Shown piece by piece: positions 23,641 to 36,241 of a stretch of DNA of 64,000 bases; position 1 is the stretch's first letter, and every line of letters begins with the position of its first letter. A program made the translations under genes and the position numbers. Below the pieces are notes generated by a model. The model saw only the letters and a program-made list of their open reading frames with translations, did no database searches and was not told the DNA's origin. Source of the DNA: Halichoerus grypus (Eukaryota; Chordata; Mammalia; Carnivora; Phocidae); assembly GCF_964656455.1 (NCBI RefSeq), contig NC_135720.1:56942598-57006597 (forward strand). The letters are read 5' to 3'.

Positions 23641-24490
23641 TCTGTTGCTTAACGTAGTAAAGGATGCTAATGAACCCTTTGGCATACTTTTCTGAAAAAA
23701 AAAAGAATAATAAGACATTCAATAAAATTTGGCTCATGCTGGGACAGTTAATTTTCTACTATTAATCAGAAGAAAATCAAGGTGTGTGTGCTATTACTTC
23801 CACTGGTTTTTCACTGTAATACTATATTCCAGACACCTATAGACTCGTGGATATGAACATAATCCAAAGCCAAGCAGCATCTTCCCTGTTCAATGTGACG
23901 CACTGGACTTTGACAGAACAGACATAGAAGAGAAATGTACTTTGCCATGTTTTATTTTTGTCAGAAAGTTATTGACAAGTCCAGCTGCCTAATACTGTCA
24001 CTAGCCTGAAATCTGTAGGCTTGCAGAAAAGTGACACATGGAGATATTTACATATCCCAAGGCCACACTCTCAGCTATCATTGGACTGTAAAATACATTG
24101 TTGATGGAAACTTAAAAAAAAATTCTTTTTAGAATACTTATCCTTTTCAAACTGTCCATCCTACATGCCCTGGTGTATCAGTTTGCTTGAGAATTCTATC
24201 TATATTGTATCTATAGAAGCTTTAGCATAGTGAAAGAAAATACTCAAGCATTTTTAGATGTGTATCTAAATTATTTGCTTCATAGTTTCCAATAATTAGG
24301 ACAATTCCTTTTTTAAATAAAGAATGGCTCCTATGATTTCATTAATGTTTTATTTTTTAATTGTTTTGTTGATTTTTAAAGTGGTAACAATTGAACATTT
24401 TACAAATAGGGAGGTAAAAAAGGCACACAACGAATGTAAGTTCTGTCTACTCTCACCTCCCTGTTTAAGTAATTAAACAGAGAGGTCACT
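23641..24490. other. Unclassified sequence
   Basis: No gene or repeat recognised. Confidence 0.4.
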
Positions 24491-24493
24491 CGA

Positions 24494-24808
24494 CTGAAGT
24501 GGCTCTAATGCTTTGGTACTCTATGCAAGCAAACCAAAACCTAAGCCAGGTCAATGCACTTGAATCTGAGATAATGAAATTTAAGACCAACCAATCACAA
24601 ATAGCTAACAAGGCTTTCCCAACTAGAACAACTAGTTGTTATAGCTAATCAGATGCTTTCCTTGCTTTGCTTCTATAAAAACCTCTCCTTTAGCTCCAGT
24701 TGGTGAAGCATTTCTAACCCCCTTCAATTTGCGGCTACCCCATTTGAATCTATGTTTGAACAATTAAATTCTTAAAAATTTTAATTTGCCTCAGTTTATC
24801 TTTTAATA
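24494..24808 (+). mobile_element. Possible solitary LTR (endogenous retrovirus-like)
   Basis: The stretch has the layout of an LTR: 'accaaccaatcacaaatagc' upstream, a TATA-like 'ttctataaaaacctctcctt' near 24671, then about 90 bases later an AATTAAA-type polyadenylation motif, followed by 'ttaatttgcctcagtttatc'. I do not recognise the family and found no target duplication or internal viral genes. No coding capacity. Confidence 0.45.
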
Positions 24809-26035
24809 CCCCAATCATCAGGTTCCCCTCTCCCTCTTTGTGAATCTACTTTCAGAACTATTCATATATACATATATATCTATATGAATATCCATGTATA
24901 TAAATATATATGAATGATTCACATATATGAATATGTGTTCACATTATTATTGTTTTACACACACAGTAGCATATTCTATACAATGTTCTGCAACTCACAG
25001 CAATCTTTCCGTATCAGTATAGTATGTGCACTATGTCTTTAATGACAGACACCATGATAGATAATGCTTATTTAGATTTGTTATTGCTATTTTATAAATG
25101 AGATAGTCTTACATACCTTCTATATAGTATATATTGTATATTAGTGCTAATATCTTAAAAATTAAAAACTTTTATTTTCTCTCTTTGATGTAAAAAAGCT
25201 TACACCAAGATATCAGAGAGTTCATAAACTTGACTGGCAAGAATTGACATCTATATTTCCACTAACATGAAATTTAGTATTTCCTTTGATCATTAAAGTA
25301 GACAGCAATAAGTAACAGTATTAGCTGTAACTCTGACTTGGTCACTAATAGATATTGCAGATAGTTTCATATGAAATTATACATACTACAGATATTTTGA
25401 ATTATGGTTAACTGTATTACATTAATATAACAGGAGTTATTAAATTAGATGTTAGATATTTATGTGATGTGTTAAGCAATATATAATCTCTGTATCACAT
25501 TTTTATAAAGTAATGTATTTGTATATATACAAATAAACAAATAAAAAGCACAATTGCCTTTTTATAATCTTATGAATTTTATTTTTTATTTAAGAAAAAT
25601 AAAATCTCAGTAGCTATCCAAATTACAAAAGAGGTCCATGGCACAAACATCTCTCTATGTTTTGGAAACACTTACATGATTTAGTTTACATGATAATAGT
25701 CTACTGTTTCTTAAAGTTAAGTTAGAATTGCATGACAAAAATTTGGGGGCCTGGTCCACTTTAGTGACTCTCTTGTATGTAGCTTTTTCCTGATTTGTAT
25801 ATTCAAATTATCCATTTTATCTAGATCCCTTATATTGCATATAGTTTAGTAATAAAAAATGACTATTCCTTTAAGTTCCTCTCTGACATTATGACCACTT
25901 TGTCATTTCTAACCTTGTGGTTTCATAACTTTTTCCCTTGTTTTTGAATGGTATATTCTTGCCCAACCAAGAAAACAGCTCAATGTGTTAACCATTTTCT
26001 GATTTGTTTTATTCTTTCATATTTTGACTTCAATT
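24809..26035. other. AT-rich sequence with a TATA-type simple repeat
   Basis: A degenerate ATAT/CATATA stretch at about 24860-24940 is followed by sequence (to about 25070) that may be an ancient L1-like relic, with 'aatgttctgcaactcacagc'. The rest is unclassified. No gene seen. Confidence 0.35.
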
Positions 26036-26780
26036 AATATTTTCTTCTATTTCTGTAGTTTTATATTCATTTTTGAGTTTCTATAGGAGGAAAATTAATA
26101 CATTTATTCTAATTCTGTCTTGTTTACATTATATTTATTCAAGGCTATGGATTTTCCTTCATAGCTATTAGGTTCTGGTTACAGTGTTTCTCTTTTTTTT
26201 CCATACATATTCTACAGTTTGAGTTTTGAGTTGGTGCGTTAATTTACTTTTAATTATTGGGAGCTAGGTTTTTCAATTTCCAGGGAATTTTCCTCCTAAA
26301 TTAATTTCAGCTGTTACCTCATTTTGGCCAAAGGGTATTATCTGTAATTTTTAAACATTTTTTGTAAATTATTGAGATTTTCTTTAGTCTATTTATCAAG
26401 GTTATTATGAATGTTTTATGGGAGCATGAAAATGATATATAAATTGTGTCTAATACTCATCACACTTTATTTCCTTGAAAAAATATATTACTATGGAGAA
26501 TTTTTTCCATATTTTTTTATAATTAATAGTTGCTCTGTTTTTTGTTTTTGTTTTTTTTTTTTTTGCCTGAGTGTACCTTAAAATGATGTGTATATGTTTT
26601 GAAGGTTTGATATCAACTAAAGATTTAAATTTATTAATTTCTGATAAATTTTCCTTTTTATTTTTCCATTATTTGATTCTCTCTTTTAGGCATTTATGTT
26701 TTTTTGGTATATCTTCGATATCTCTTTTAAATTAGTTTTTGCTTTTCATACCAAATTTTTATTCAAGTTTTTAGCTACTT
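26036..26780 (-). mobile_element. Old L1 ORF2 fragment, minus orientation
   Basis: The plus strand follows the reversed ORF2 order: 'ggctatggattttccttcat', 'cattttggccaaagggtatt', 'taaattattgagattttctt', then 'tcctttttatttttccatta'. Strongly diverged and with no open frame. Confidence 0.6.
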
Positions 26781-28740
26781 CCTAAGTAAATATCCTTTCT
26801 ATTGAATTTTTCCCAATAAAAAAGAAATTAATTTTATGCTTGTAATTAGAAACAACACTTACAATGTGACTATACAAACTGAGGTAAAAATAAGTATATA
26901 TCTATTTTGTCACTTTATAAAACTTCATTTACCATATGTTTAAGGAAAGCAGAAGTAATAACAATATATGGATAAGTAATAAATGACTATAGGCAAGGCC
27001 AAGAAATAAGATCATACTTTTGCAGACTGGGGATAATGAAATGTTTATATATAACTCATATAAACAGCTGATGGATGACGAACCCATGCCGAGTTTTATC
27101 TTTTAATTTTGAATAGTTGAAATACTTTGTTTGCTCTCTTTTACTTTTTCCTTCAACACTGTCTTGCAAGGGCATTACTGTGTTTTCAACAGTCTTTCTT
27201 CTTTGTGCTGCTTCCAACTCTGCTTTCCTTCTTCATAGTTTCATTCTTCAACTCTGCCACCTCACACACAAACACATACCTCAAAATTTTATTTTTGTTT
27301 TACGTCCTTATTTTATAAATGAGATTGTTTTAGTAAAACGCTTTTAACTGATGGAAATATTTTAAGTGACAATCTTCATTTGTGCCACATTTACTTATGT
27401 TTCTCAGCTGCCATCAGTTTTTTTTTTCTCATCTTTTCTTTTATCTTACAATAGATGTATATTGATTCTTAGCTATTTTCTATTTTATGGCAAGAATATT
27501 AATGCTTTCTAATCAAATTATTTTCTGGATACTCATGTCAAAACACGAACAAAGGTATCTTCCAAAATGAAAAATTTTTTCTTATAATCTACTATTTAGT
27601 GTGAGCTCTTTTAATTTTTGTCTTCACAGTCAGTAAATACTATTCACAAAAACTACTCACAATGCAGAATGTCTCATCTTTACTTCTCTCCAGTAAGAAG
27701 CTTCCTGAAAATATTTTTGTTTTATTTTATAACTCTGCCTTTCCAGCTTCTAAGTAACTAATACCAAATCTGATTCAAAAAACATGCCCAGCTAGCCTGC
27801 ATGTATATTTTCATATTTCCAGAGACAGATTATTAGATTTTATTTATTTATTTATTTATTTAGGATTATTAGATTTTAATTTCAGATTCTGCCACTTATT
27901 TTAAAGAACAATGTTTTGTTTGCCTTATTTTATGTATTTAGCCATGAATATCCCCTCTAAGTATCTTCCTGCCCACTTGAACAACACACATACATGTGTA
28001 GATACATATATGTATACATATATTCATACATGTATGGGTATGTGAGACAGAGATATAGAGAGGAGGCTTTAGAATATCAGTATCTTCTACTCTTATTGAT
28101 TACGGCTTTTTTCTTTTTCTTTTTCTATTTACCTAGTTTTAGAGAAGAAGGAAACCATCATTATTAATCCGTTGATGAAAACTAGATTGAAAGTTATATT
28201 TTAATCTTATATTTTATTTTCTCAAAATAGAGGGTTATGTCATTATAATCTACAAGTTTGTTGGAAGTTATTTTGCCAAGGAAATTTCTAAAAAACACCA
28301 GAAAAAAAGTGACATAGGTAGTTTGAGAGAAATTCTGCAGCTTGGTGCTGCTGGTAATTAGGTTTTGTCATCTGGGCCACATTTTTATTTGACTTCACAC
28401 ATTTTCACTTGAACACCAACTGTTACAAAGCATATGGACTTCTATAGCAATCCCATATGCCACATAATGGCTGACTGCTATCTATTTGGGATTCAAACAA
28501 TGAGATTTCATAATGACTGTGAAGTAGGAAAACTTTTCACTCTTTATATAGTTTAATATATATTTTAGAGACTCTAAAGTATAGAATTATACTGTTTTGT
28601 TGGGTTAAGTTCTGTCCTCCTTATGTACATTTGAAGTTTGAGGAGAAAAGTTTATAAAATATTATGAAACACAGTACTCTAAATGAGAAATATTTTGTTC
28701 AATACGTGCCCTCTTTAATACCCTATTATATTTTATAAGT
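26781..28740. other. Unclassified AT-rich sequence
   Basis: No gene seen. Open frames at 27117-27347 and 27127-27318 overlap in two frames and are T-rich translations without domain content. A degenerate ATGTATAC-type repeat is near 28000-28035. Confidence 0.4.
27828..27878. repeat. 15-bp direct repeat flanking a (TTTA)n tract
   Basis: gattattagatttta occurs at 27828-27842 and again at 27864-27878. Only about 21 bases of TTTA repeat lie between them. The intervening sequence equals the tail of a reversed CAN-SINE, which suggests a tail-only insertion. Confidence 0.75.
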
Positions 28741-28749
28741 TATATATGA

Positions 28750-28775
28750 ACTATATATATATATATATATATGAA
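28750..28775. repeat. Short (TA)n microsatellite
   Basis: About 11 uninterrupted TA units just upstream of the old L1 5' region. Confidence 0.85.
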
Positions 28776-28899
28776 CAAAAATAGCTCTGGGTTAGATCAG
28801 GAGTCCTCTTCAGAAATTTCAGCAACATAGTGGAACAGCAACAACAAATAATCCTTAAGAATAACTGCACAAAAAAAGAAGGAGAACAGTGTCATTTTG

Positions 28900-30250
28900 C
28901 CTGGACATCGTTCCTCAGCCGGCACTACTCAATGCCAAGAGAAAACTCCTTGGCCCAAAAGAGTACCCCCAACCAAGGAAGGGAGAGTGGAGGGAACAAC
29001 CAGTACTTTTGGGGCACTGACAAAGGACATGCTTCAGTTTTACCCCACCCAGAAAGTGGCAACTCTGAGGTTTATAGAGATGTTTGGAACAAGGAAGAAG
29101 GCAAACTACTAATATCAGCCACATAGCAAGAGAAACTTCAGTTCCCAGTGGCCTGGTGTCCAGGAGACCCCAGCAGCTTTTGCTGCCTAAGAAACAGTGT
29201 CCAGCACAGTCACTGTGGACCCTCTGAAGATTTGACCACAGAGGTTTCCCCCACAGGTTTTTGTGTTCACAGACAGCAGCCACCTCAGTCTATTCCCACT
29301 CCCTCTATCTCACTTTACTTAAAAATCCAGGATGCACACTGGCAACCAGTCTTGGCCTCTGTGGCTATACAAATGTGAGACATTCATCTAGATCCCCGCA
29401 GCTGACTGCCACGACTGTGTATGCATTGGGGGTTAACCCTTCTATCTATGCACCTGCACACTGCTGGCCCAACTCCGGCCACTGGCCTTCACTGCTGTGC
29501 ATGCCAATGGCAAGACCCTACAGCCATGGCGTGCATGACAACAGCTGCTCATGGGCCTAGCTCCAGCCCCGTCTCTTTTCACTGAACTGCACTTCTGGCT
29601 TTATCTGCAGCTAGCCCCCAGAGCTGCACACCTGCATCCTGCTGGCCAAACTGCCATCACCAGCCTCTCCTGAAGTTACACTGTGATCCTTTGTGGTGGC
29701 TCCAGGTCTGTGGGGGCATGATGTCTCATTGGCTCAGGCCACTGGGGTCTATAGCTTCGGCAACTATGTGGCCCTCAGCAAGCACTGTAGTGGGTCTGTG
29801 GTAGCTGTGAGGGATACTAAGGCTTTAGCAGTACCTCCACTTCCAGTGGCTAGGCTAGAGACCAGGGCAGGCACTGGTGGTGGCTAGAGCCAGTGGTGTG
29901 CACGGACTTAGCTGTGAGGGCTGGCTGCAGTAGTAATAGGGACACCTATGTAGTGGTAAGGGTCAGGACCAGCAGCAAGGGCCAGAGCCAACTGTGAGCA
30001 TACTAGAAGCTTCAGGGACCCTAGCTATTGGCATGTACTCCAATGGCTATAGGACTCCCTGCAGCACATGCCAAGGGCCAGGAAGCTGTTGAAGTCATGG
30101 ACCCCAGCAGCCTGAGCCAATGAGACATCATGTTTCCCTGAACCCAGAGCCAACACACATCCCCACCCCATTAGTGCCCTGCATCTCTAGACTTGGGGTT
30201 ACAGAAGGCTGCAATGTGCCTTCACACAGAGTTGAATGTCTTTCCTTACC
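28900..30250 (+). promoter_or_regulatory. Remnant L1 5' UTR (former internal promoter)
   Basis: A GC-richer island in an AT-rich window, with repeated CTGC/CAGC and GGCC motifs. Similar segments recur (cacctgcacactgctggccc near 29450 and cacctgcatcctgctggcca near 29627). It holds the inverted repeat at 29717-29749 and 30100-30132. Any present promoter activity is unknown. Open frames here on both strands (28830-29887) are by-products of higher GC. Confidence 0.55.
29717..30132. repeat. Imperfect inverted repeat with 33-bp near-perfect outer arms
   Basis: 29717-29749 and 30100-30132 are reverse complements at 31 of 33 positions, including an uninterrupted 23-bp match (29717-29739 with 30110-30132). 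The two differences are both transitions. The inner flanks (about 29750-29830 and 30010-30099) also show weaker complementary similarity, so the full arms may exceed 100 bp around a central loop. Confidence 0.85.
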
Positions 30251-31026
30251 AATGTCGTTCCTCACCTGAGAGAGGTGACTGCTTCATGAGATTTGCAGAC
30301 ACCTACACAAGGTTATAGGGGTCATGAAAAATCAGGGAAACATGACACCATCAAAGAAACACTGTAGAACTTCAGTAACTGATTCCAAAGAAAAGGATAC
30401 ACACAAATTGCCTGACAAAAATTCAAAATAATTGTTCTCAAGATGCCCAAACAGCTACAAGAGAACACAGAGAAATTATTTAATAAAATCAAGAAAATAA
30501 TACAAAAACAAAATAAGTTCAACAAAGAGACAGAAAACATAAAATAAAACCAAACAAAAAATTTAGACCTGTAGAATACAGTGACTGTATTGAAGACTTC
30601 AACAGACAAGTTTAATAGCAGATTAGATCAATCAGAAGAAAGAATTAGTGTACACAAATGCAGATCATTTGAAATTATCTAGTCAGAGAAGCCAAAAGAA
30701 AAAAAGAATGAAAAGGAATCAAGAAAACCAACAGGGCTTATATGAAAACAATCTACACATTAGTACAGTTCCAGAAAGAAAAGAGAGGGATAAAAGGGAA
30801 AAAAAAGATTATTTAAAGAAATAATGGCCAATAACTCTTCAAAACATGGGAGAGATATGGACATCCAAGTTCATGAAGTTCATATAAGTCCCCATATAAA
30901 TTTAGCTTAGAGAGATCTTCTCCAGACATATTATAATAAAATTGTCAAAATCAAAGACAAAGAAAGAATCTTGAAAGCAGAAAGAGAAAAGAAGCTTGTT
31001 ACTAACAAATGAACCATCATAATTCT

Positions 31027-31512
31027 TTTTTTTAATTTTTTTAATTTATTATTATGTTACGTCAATCACCATACATTACATCATTAGTTTTTGATGTAGT
31101 GTTCCATGATTCATTGTTTGCGTATAACACCCAGTGCTCCATGCAGAGCATGCCCTCTTTAATACCCATCACCAGGCTAACCCATCCCCCCACCTCCCTC
31201 CCTTCTAGAACCTTCAGTTTGTTTCTGAGTCCATAGTCTCTCATGTTTCGTCTCCCACTCCAATTTTCCCCCCTTCATTCTTCCCCTCCTGCTATCTTCT
31301 TCTCCTTTTTTTTTTTTTTTTAACATATAATGTATTATTTGTTTCAGAGGCACAGGTCTGTGATTCAACAGTCTTACACAATTCACAGTGCTCACCATAG
31401 CACATACCCTCCCCAATGTCTATCACCCAGCCACCCCATCCCTCCCACCCCCCACCACTCCAGCAACCATCAGTTTATTTCCTGAGATTAAGAACTCCTC
31501 ATATCAGTGAGG
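31027..31512 (-). mobile_element. Young carnivore L1 3' end, minus orientation
   Basis: Text such as 'caccatacattacatcatta', 'cataacacccagtgctccat' (with one change), 'cacaattcacagtgctcacc' and 'gtctatcacccagccacccc' is the reversed 3' UTR of the recent carnivore L1. The perfect 17-bp target-site duplication tgaaccatcataattct is at 31010-31026 and 31513-31529, inside ORF1 of the older L1. A second homopolymer T tract at 31306-31322 is internal to the element. Confidence 0.93.
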
Positions 31513-31908
31513 TGAACCATCATAATTCTATCAGCAGATTTCTCAGCAGAAACCTTGAAGGCCTGGGGAGAGAGGAATGGTGCATTCAAAGGGCTGAAAC
31601 AAACAAACAAACAGGCAACCAAGAATACTTTATCCAGCAAATATGTCTTTCAAAAATAAAGGAGAAAGGCTTTTCCAGACAAACAAAAACTAAGGAAGTT
31701 TAGCACTACCAAACCTGCCTAAAAAGAATCCTGAAAGGAGTTAGTCAAGCTGAAATGAAAGGACCCTAGTTAGAAACATGAAAACATTTGAAAATATAAA
31801 ACATATCAGTAAAGGTAAGTTTAAAGTCAAAATCAAAATACTCCAATACTGTGCTATGGTGCATATTAATCACAAAGGTTAAAGGACAGAGTATTAAAAA
31901 TAGCTATA

Positions 31909-32087
31909 GGGCTCCTGGGTGTCTCAGTTGATTAAGCGTCCAACTCTTGATTTTGCCTCAGGTCATGATCTTAGGTTTCTGAGACTGAGCCTCACGTCGG
32001 GCTCTGCGTCGGGCTCTGTGCTGGGCATAGAACCTACTTAAGATTCTCTTTCTCCCTCTCTTCCCATCCCCTCTCTCCCTCTAAAAA
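31909..32087 (+). mobile_element. CAN-SINE (older subfamily), plus orientation
   Basis: Head 'gggctcctgggtgtctcagt', body 'taagattctctttctccctc', short poly(A). The target-site duplication aaaaatagctata lies at 31896-31908 and after the tail at about 32086-32098. Same subfamily as 2903-3080. Confidence 0.93.
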
Positions 32088-34110
32088 AAATAGCTATAAC
32101 TATAATAATCTGTTAACGAATACATGATATAAAATATGTAAACTGTGACATTAAAAACCTAAAGGTAGGGGGAAAAGAATCAAAGGTAGATTTTTTTGTA
32201 TGCATTTGAAGTTAAGTTGATATAAACAGTTGATATGGACAGGTTAACATAGACTGTTGTGTCTATAAGATGTTTCATTTAAGTCTCAGGATAGCCATAA
32301 TGCTAAAACCTATAGTAGATACACAAGATAAAGAGAAGGAAACCAAGTATACCACTGTAGAAAAATATCAATTCACAAAGGAAAACAAGAAAGGAACAAA
32401 AGAACTACAAAACAGCCAGAAAATAATTAATAATATGCATTAATAAGTCCTTACCTAACAATAATTACTTTCAATGTAAATGAATAAACTTCTATAATCA
32501 AAAGGCATGGAATGGCTGAATGGATAACAAAATAAGACCCAAGTATATGCTGCCTATAAAAGATTCACTTCAAGTTTCAAAACATACATATGCCCAAAGA
32601 AATGAGACGTAGCTCTACTTACATCAGACAAAATAGATTCTAAGTCGAAAACTATAACAAGAGACAAAAGCATCATTATATAATGATAAATGGTCAATAC
32701 ATCAAGAAAATATAATAATTATAAATATTTGCCTCAGCATAGGAATAAATAAATATAAAAAGAAAATACTACTAGAACTAAAATGAGAATTAATAGCTGG
32801 GGACCTTCATACCCCACTCTCAATACTGAATAGATCAGACAGAGAATCAATAAGGAAACAGTATACTTGAACAATACTGGGACCAAATGGACCTAACAGA
32901 TATATACAGAACATTCCATCCAACAACAACAGAACATATATTCTTCACACAAATCATTATCTCGGATAGATCACATGTCAAGCCACCAAACAAATCTTAA
33001 TAAACACATCATCAGGCAAATTATCCAAAATATATAAGGAACACATAGAACTCAGTATCAGAAAAACGAGCAGCCCAATAAAAAATGAGTAAATGACCTG
33101 AACAGAAATTTTTCCAAAGATGACATATAAATGGTCAACAGGTACATGAAAAAGTGCTTAACATCACTAATCATCAGTGGAAATGTAAATCAAAACCACA
33201 ATGAAATAGCACCTCACACTGGTGAAGATTGCTTTAATCAAAAAGACAAGAGATAAATGCCTTTGAGGATATGGAGAAAAGAGAATTATGTGCACTGCTG
33301 GTGGGAATGTAAATTGTTATAGTCACTATAGAAAACAGTGTGGAAGTTCCTCAGAAAATTAAAAATATACCTACCCTATATCCCCACAATCCCTCTTCTG
33401 GGTATATATCCAAAAGAAATGAAAACAGGATCTAAAAAATGATATGTGCACTCCTATGTTCATTGCAACATTATTTACAATAGCTACATACATAAATACA
33501 AATACATATTTACAATATGGAAACAACTTAAATGTCCATTAGTGGATGAAAGGATAAAGATGAGATAAATATATACAATGTAATACTATTTGGCCACGAG
33601 AAATAAGGAAATCCAGCCATTTGCAGCAACATGGATTTACCTGGACAGCATTACACTAACTGAGATAAGTCAGACAGAAAAAGACAAATATTGTATGATA
33701 TCACCTATATATGTGGAACCTAAAAAAGCCATGTTTGTATTAATAGAGAGTGGAATGGTCATTACAAGGGCCTGGGGGTGGGTGGTGGGTGGGTGAACTG
33801 GGGACATACAGGTCAGAGAATACAAACTTACAGTTAGGAGATGATTAAGTTCTGGAAATCTAATGTGGATAGTTAACAATACTATATTATGTACTTCAAA
33901 TTTGTTAAGCGATCAGATCTTAAATATTCTTACCATAAAAATGAAATGATGAATATGACATTATGAAGTGTTAGCTAATGTTATGGTGGTAATCATACTG
34001 CAATATATAGATATATCAAATCAACACACTGTACACCTTAACCTTCCTCAATGTTGCATATCAGTTATATCTCAATTAAGATATTTATTTTTTTAAATTA
34101 AAAAAGAATA

Positions 34111-35929
34111 AAAATGCAGACTAAAATAATAATGATAGAAGTCATCAGAATGAAAGATTGTTATATTTTTATTAAAATATATGAAAACAGTGCACATACC
34201 TTGGTTTTATTAATTTACCTGCTTTCTATTTATATAAGTAATTATTTGCATAAACAGATCTCATTCATATTAGAAACCCAATACACGCATTTCTAAAAGT
34301 AAATGAGCAAATGCTTCTTAGGAAACTTAAAACCGAAGACCCAGAAGCAACTGATCATAGCATTTTAGGAAAGGAGATAAACTGAATAGACTTCAACAAA
34401 CATCTTTGCATGCACTATCCTTCAGGGTGTCTCCCTAAACACTACAAATGGCCAACGTAATGTTATTATTGTCCTTAAATAAGGGCTTTAGGACAAGGCA
34501 GTCATTTATGGATGCATTAGATTCTCTCCAGTTATGAGCAAGCAGTAGATCTATTTCAGCAAAAGAAATCTGTAAATGTTAAAAATGAAATTTAAGTTAA
34601 TGCAGTTAGAAAAACAAGATTATGTATTTTGCCTGTGTTTTTAAAATACCTCAGGGAATTATCACCATAGTAAAAATAAAAGCACAACAGAGACTTAGAA
34701 TACAAGAAAGTATTTCCAAAATGTTAAATAAATATAACAAAAACTTAAACAGTTGCCATTTTGAAAATTTAAAAAATGTCCACTCTTTCTTTTTTAGTTT
34801 TTAATTTTGTCTTAGTCATATTAATATGTTGAACACTCAACAAAGCACTGAGATGATGCCAAGTCTCCTTTTTCTTAAAGATCACACACTTCCCTCCTTC
34901 AATATTATCCTTATTTTATTTGTAATAAATTTATAGTAAAAGCAACTTAAACATATTGAAGAAAATATGACCATAGTCCACAATTTTAACATAAACTCTT
35001 AGCAGCTAGCAACAATTTTGGCAATCTATTTTTTTATTTATCCATAGGAAATAAATTAATAAACTTCCAAAAAATTATGATAAACAACTTATCATAAAAT
35101 AATCTATTACTTACTATAAAATATGAACTGTATTATCTAAATAATTATTTTTGGCAATGAATTTTTAAAGGTATCAAATATATAAAGTCTTTAGCAAATA
35201 CTTGCATAAAACTAGAAATAATGATAGCCATCTTTTTCATTATGTAGAAAATTTAGCACATTTAAAGCAAACAGAACTTAATTGTATCATACTAACCATA
35301 AAAAATATAAGAAAAGTACATTGTGAATGATAGTTTGTACTTGAAAACATGTATTTGTCAATCACAACCTCATAATTATTCTAAATATGTTAAGGGAGAT
35401 AAGCAAATTCTGATTCTTTAAGGCTAAGCACCCACAAATGTTCTGTAACTACTATCATTTAAAATTTGATGTGCTAATTTGCTTAATAATACTCCTTATG
35501 GTTCTGTGAATGGTGACAAACCACTGGGGTGTATTAACTTTAGCAATGGACAGTTACGTATAAGTGTAGGAAATTTTAGACAATTTTGACAAAGTAATTA
35601 GATGTCTATGATAAGTAATTCACTGCTCTTTCAAACTGCTTTCCTGGTAACAAAGAAAATACTCAGAGTTACATATATCTGGCACATTTAAAAAAACATA
35701 AGTAAGTTAAAATAAATCACTTGTGTCTGTGACTGAACTTCAGTGAGTTTTGTATGATCCTCTAAAGTAGGGCTCTTGAGACAAGAATCTCCAGTATTAG
35801 ATAAGAACAAAAGCAAATTCTGCACTCTTCTTCTAGTAGACTCTGGGTTCTTTGACTAATAGTAAAATGTGAATGAGTCAAATCATGATAATTTATGCCA
35901 TTAAAATATTAACTACGATTCATATAGCA
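34111..35929. other. Unclassified AT-rich sequence
   Basis: No gene or repeat recognised. Short open frames at 34114-34296 and 34622-34804 have no recognisable content. Confidence 0.4.
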
Positions 35930-36120
35930 ATTCACAGTATATTAACAGAATCATATATCATATATTATTTATTATAAAACTATGAAATAGATAGTAGTGA
36001 ATGCATAATGAATTTCAGTAACTTAACAAAGACCATCTCTGCATAAAGAACTTGGAATTTGAACTTAGAATCTCTGATAGTAACTGTGATTTCTTCCCAG
36101 AGTACTCTTTTTCTGCCTAT
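35930..36120 (+). mobile_element. Probable MIR SINE, plus orientation
   Basis: 'ttataaaactatgaaataga', 'tttcagtaacttaacaaaga', 'ggaatttgaacttagaatct' and 'tcccagagtactctttttct' match the MIR order, strongly diverged. Confidence 0.5.
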
Positions 36121-36241
36121 CTTTTTACTGGATACCTTATTTTCAATTCATAAAAGTCTGGTGAAATAGTTAAGCTATTTTCTGTAGATGAATGATTAAT
36201 ATCAAGTGATATTTTTATTTAACTTAAAATTTCCAACTTTA

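Larger units (their letters stand above)
28800..34110 (+). mobile_element. Old L1 (L1M group) with 5' region, ORF1 and 3' end but a deleted ORF2
   Basis: 28800-30300 is GC-richer, CpG-poor sequence like an L1 5' UTR. 30300-31760 follows L1 ORF1 order, with 'agcagattagatcaatcaga', 'ttatttaaagaaataatggc', 'atcagcagatttctcagcag' and 'caaccaagaatactttatcc'. 32450-33000 is the start of ORF2, including 'acctaacagatatatacaga'. At about 33010 the text jumps to the far 3' part of ORF2 ('ccaaaatatataaggaacac'), so the reverse-transcriptase core is missing. It ends in an A-rich tail near 34110. Stop codons and frameshifts occur throughout. Insertions: an L1 at 31027-31512 and a SINE at 31909-32087. Confidence 0.8.

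Noticed and set aside
28830..29887. Several overlapping open frames on both strands in GC-richer sequence
   Set aside because: They lie in the 5' region of an old L1, where fewer AT-rich stop codons occur by composition. None looks like ORF1.
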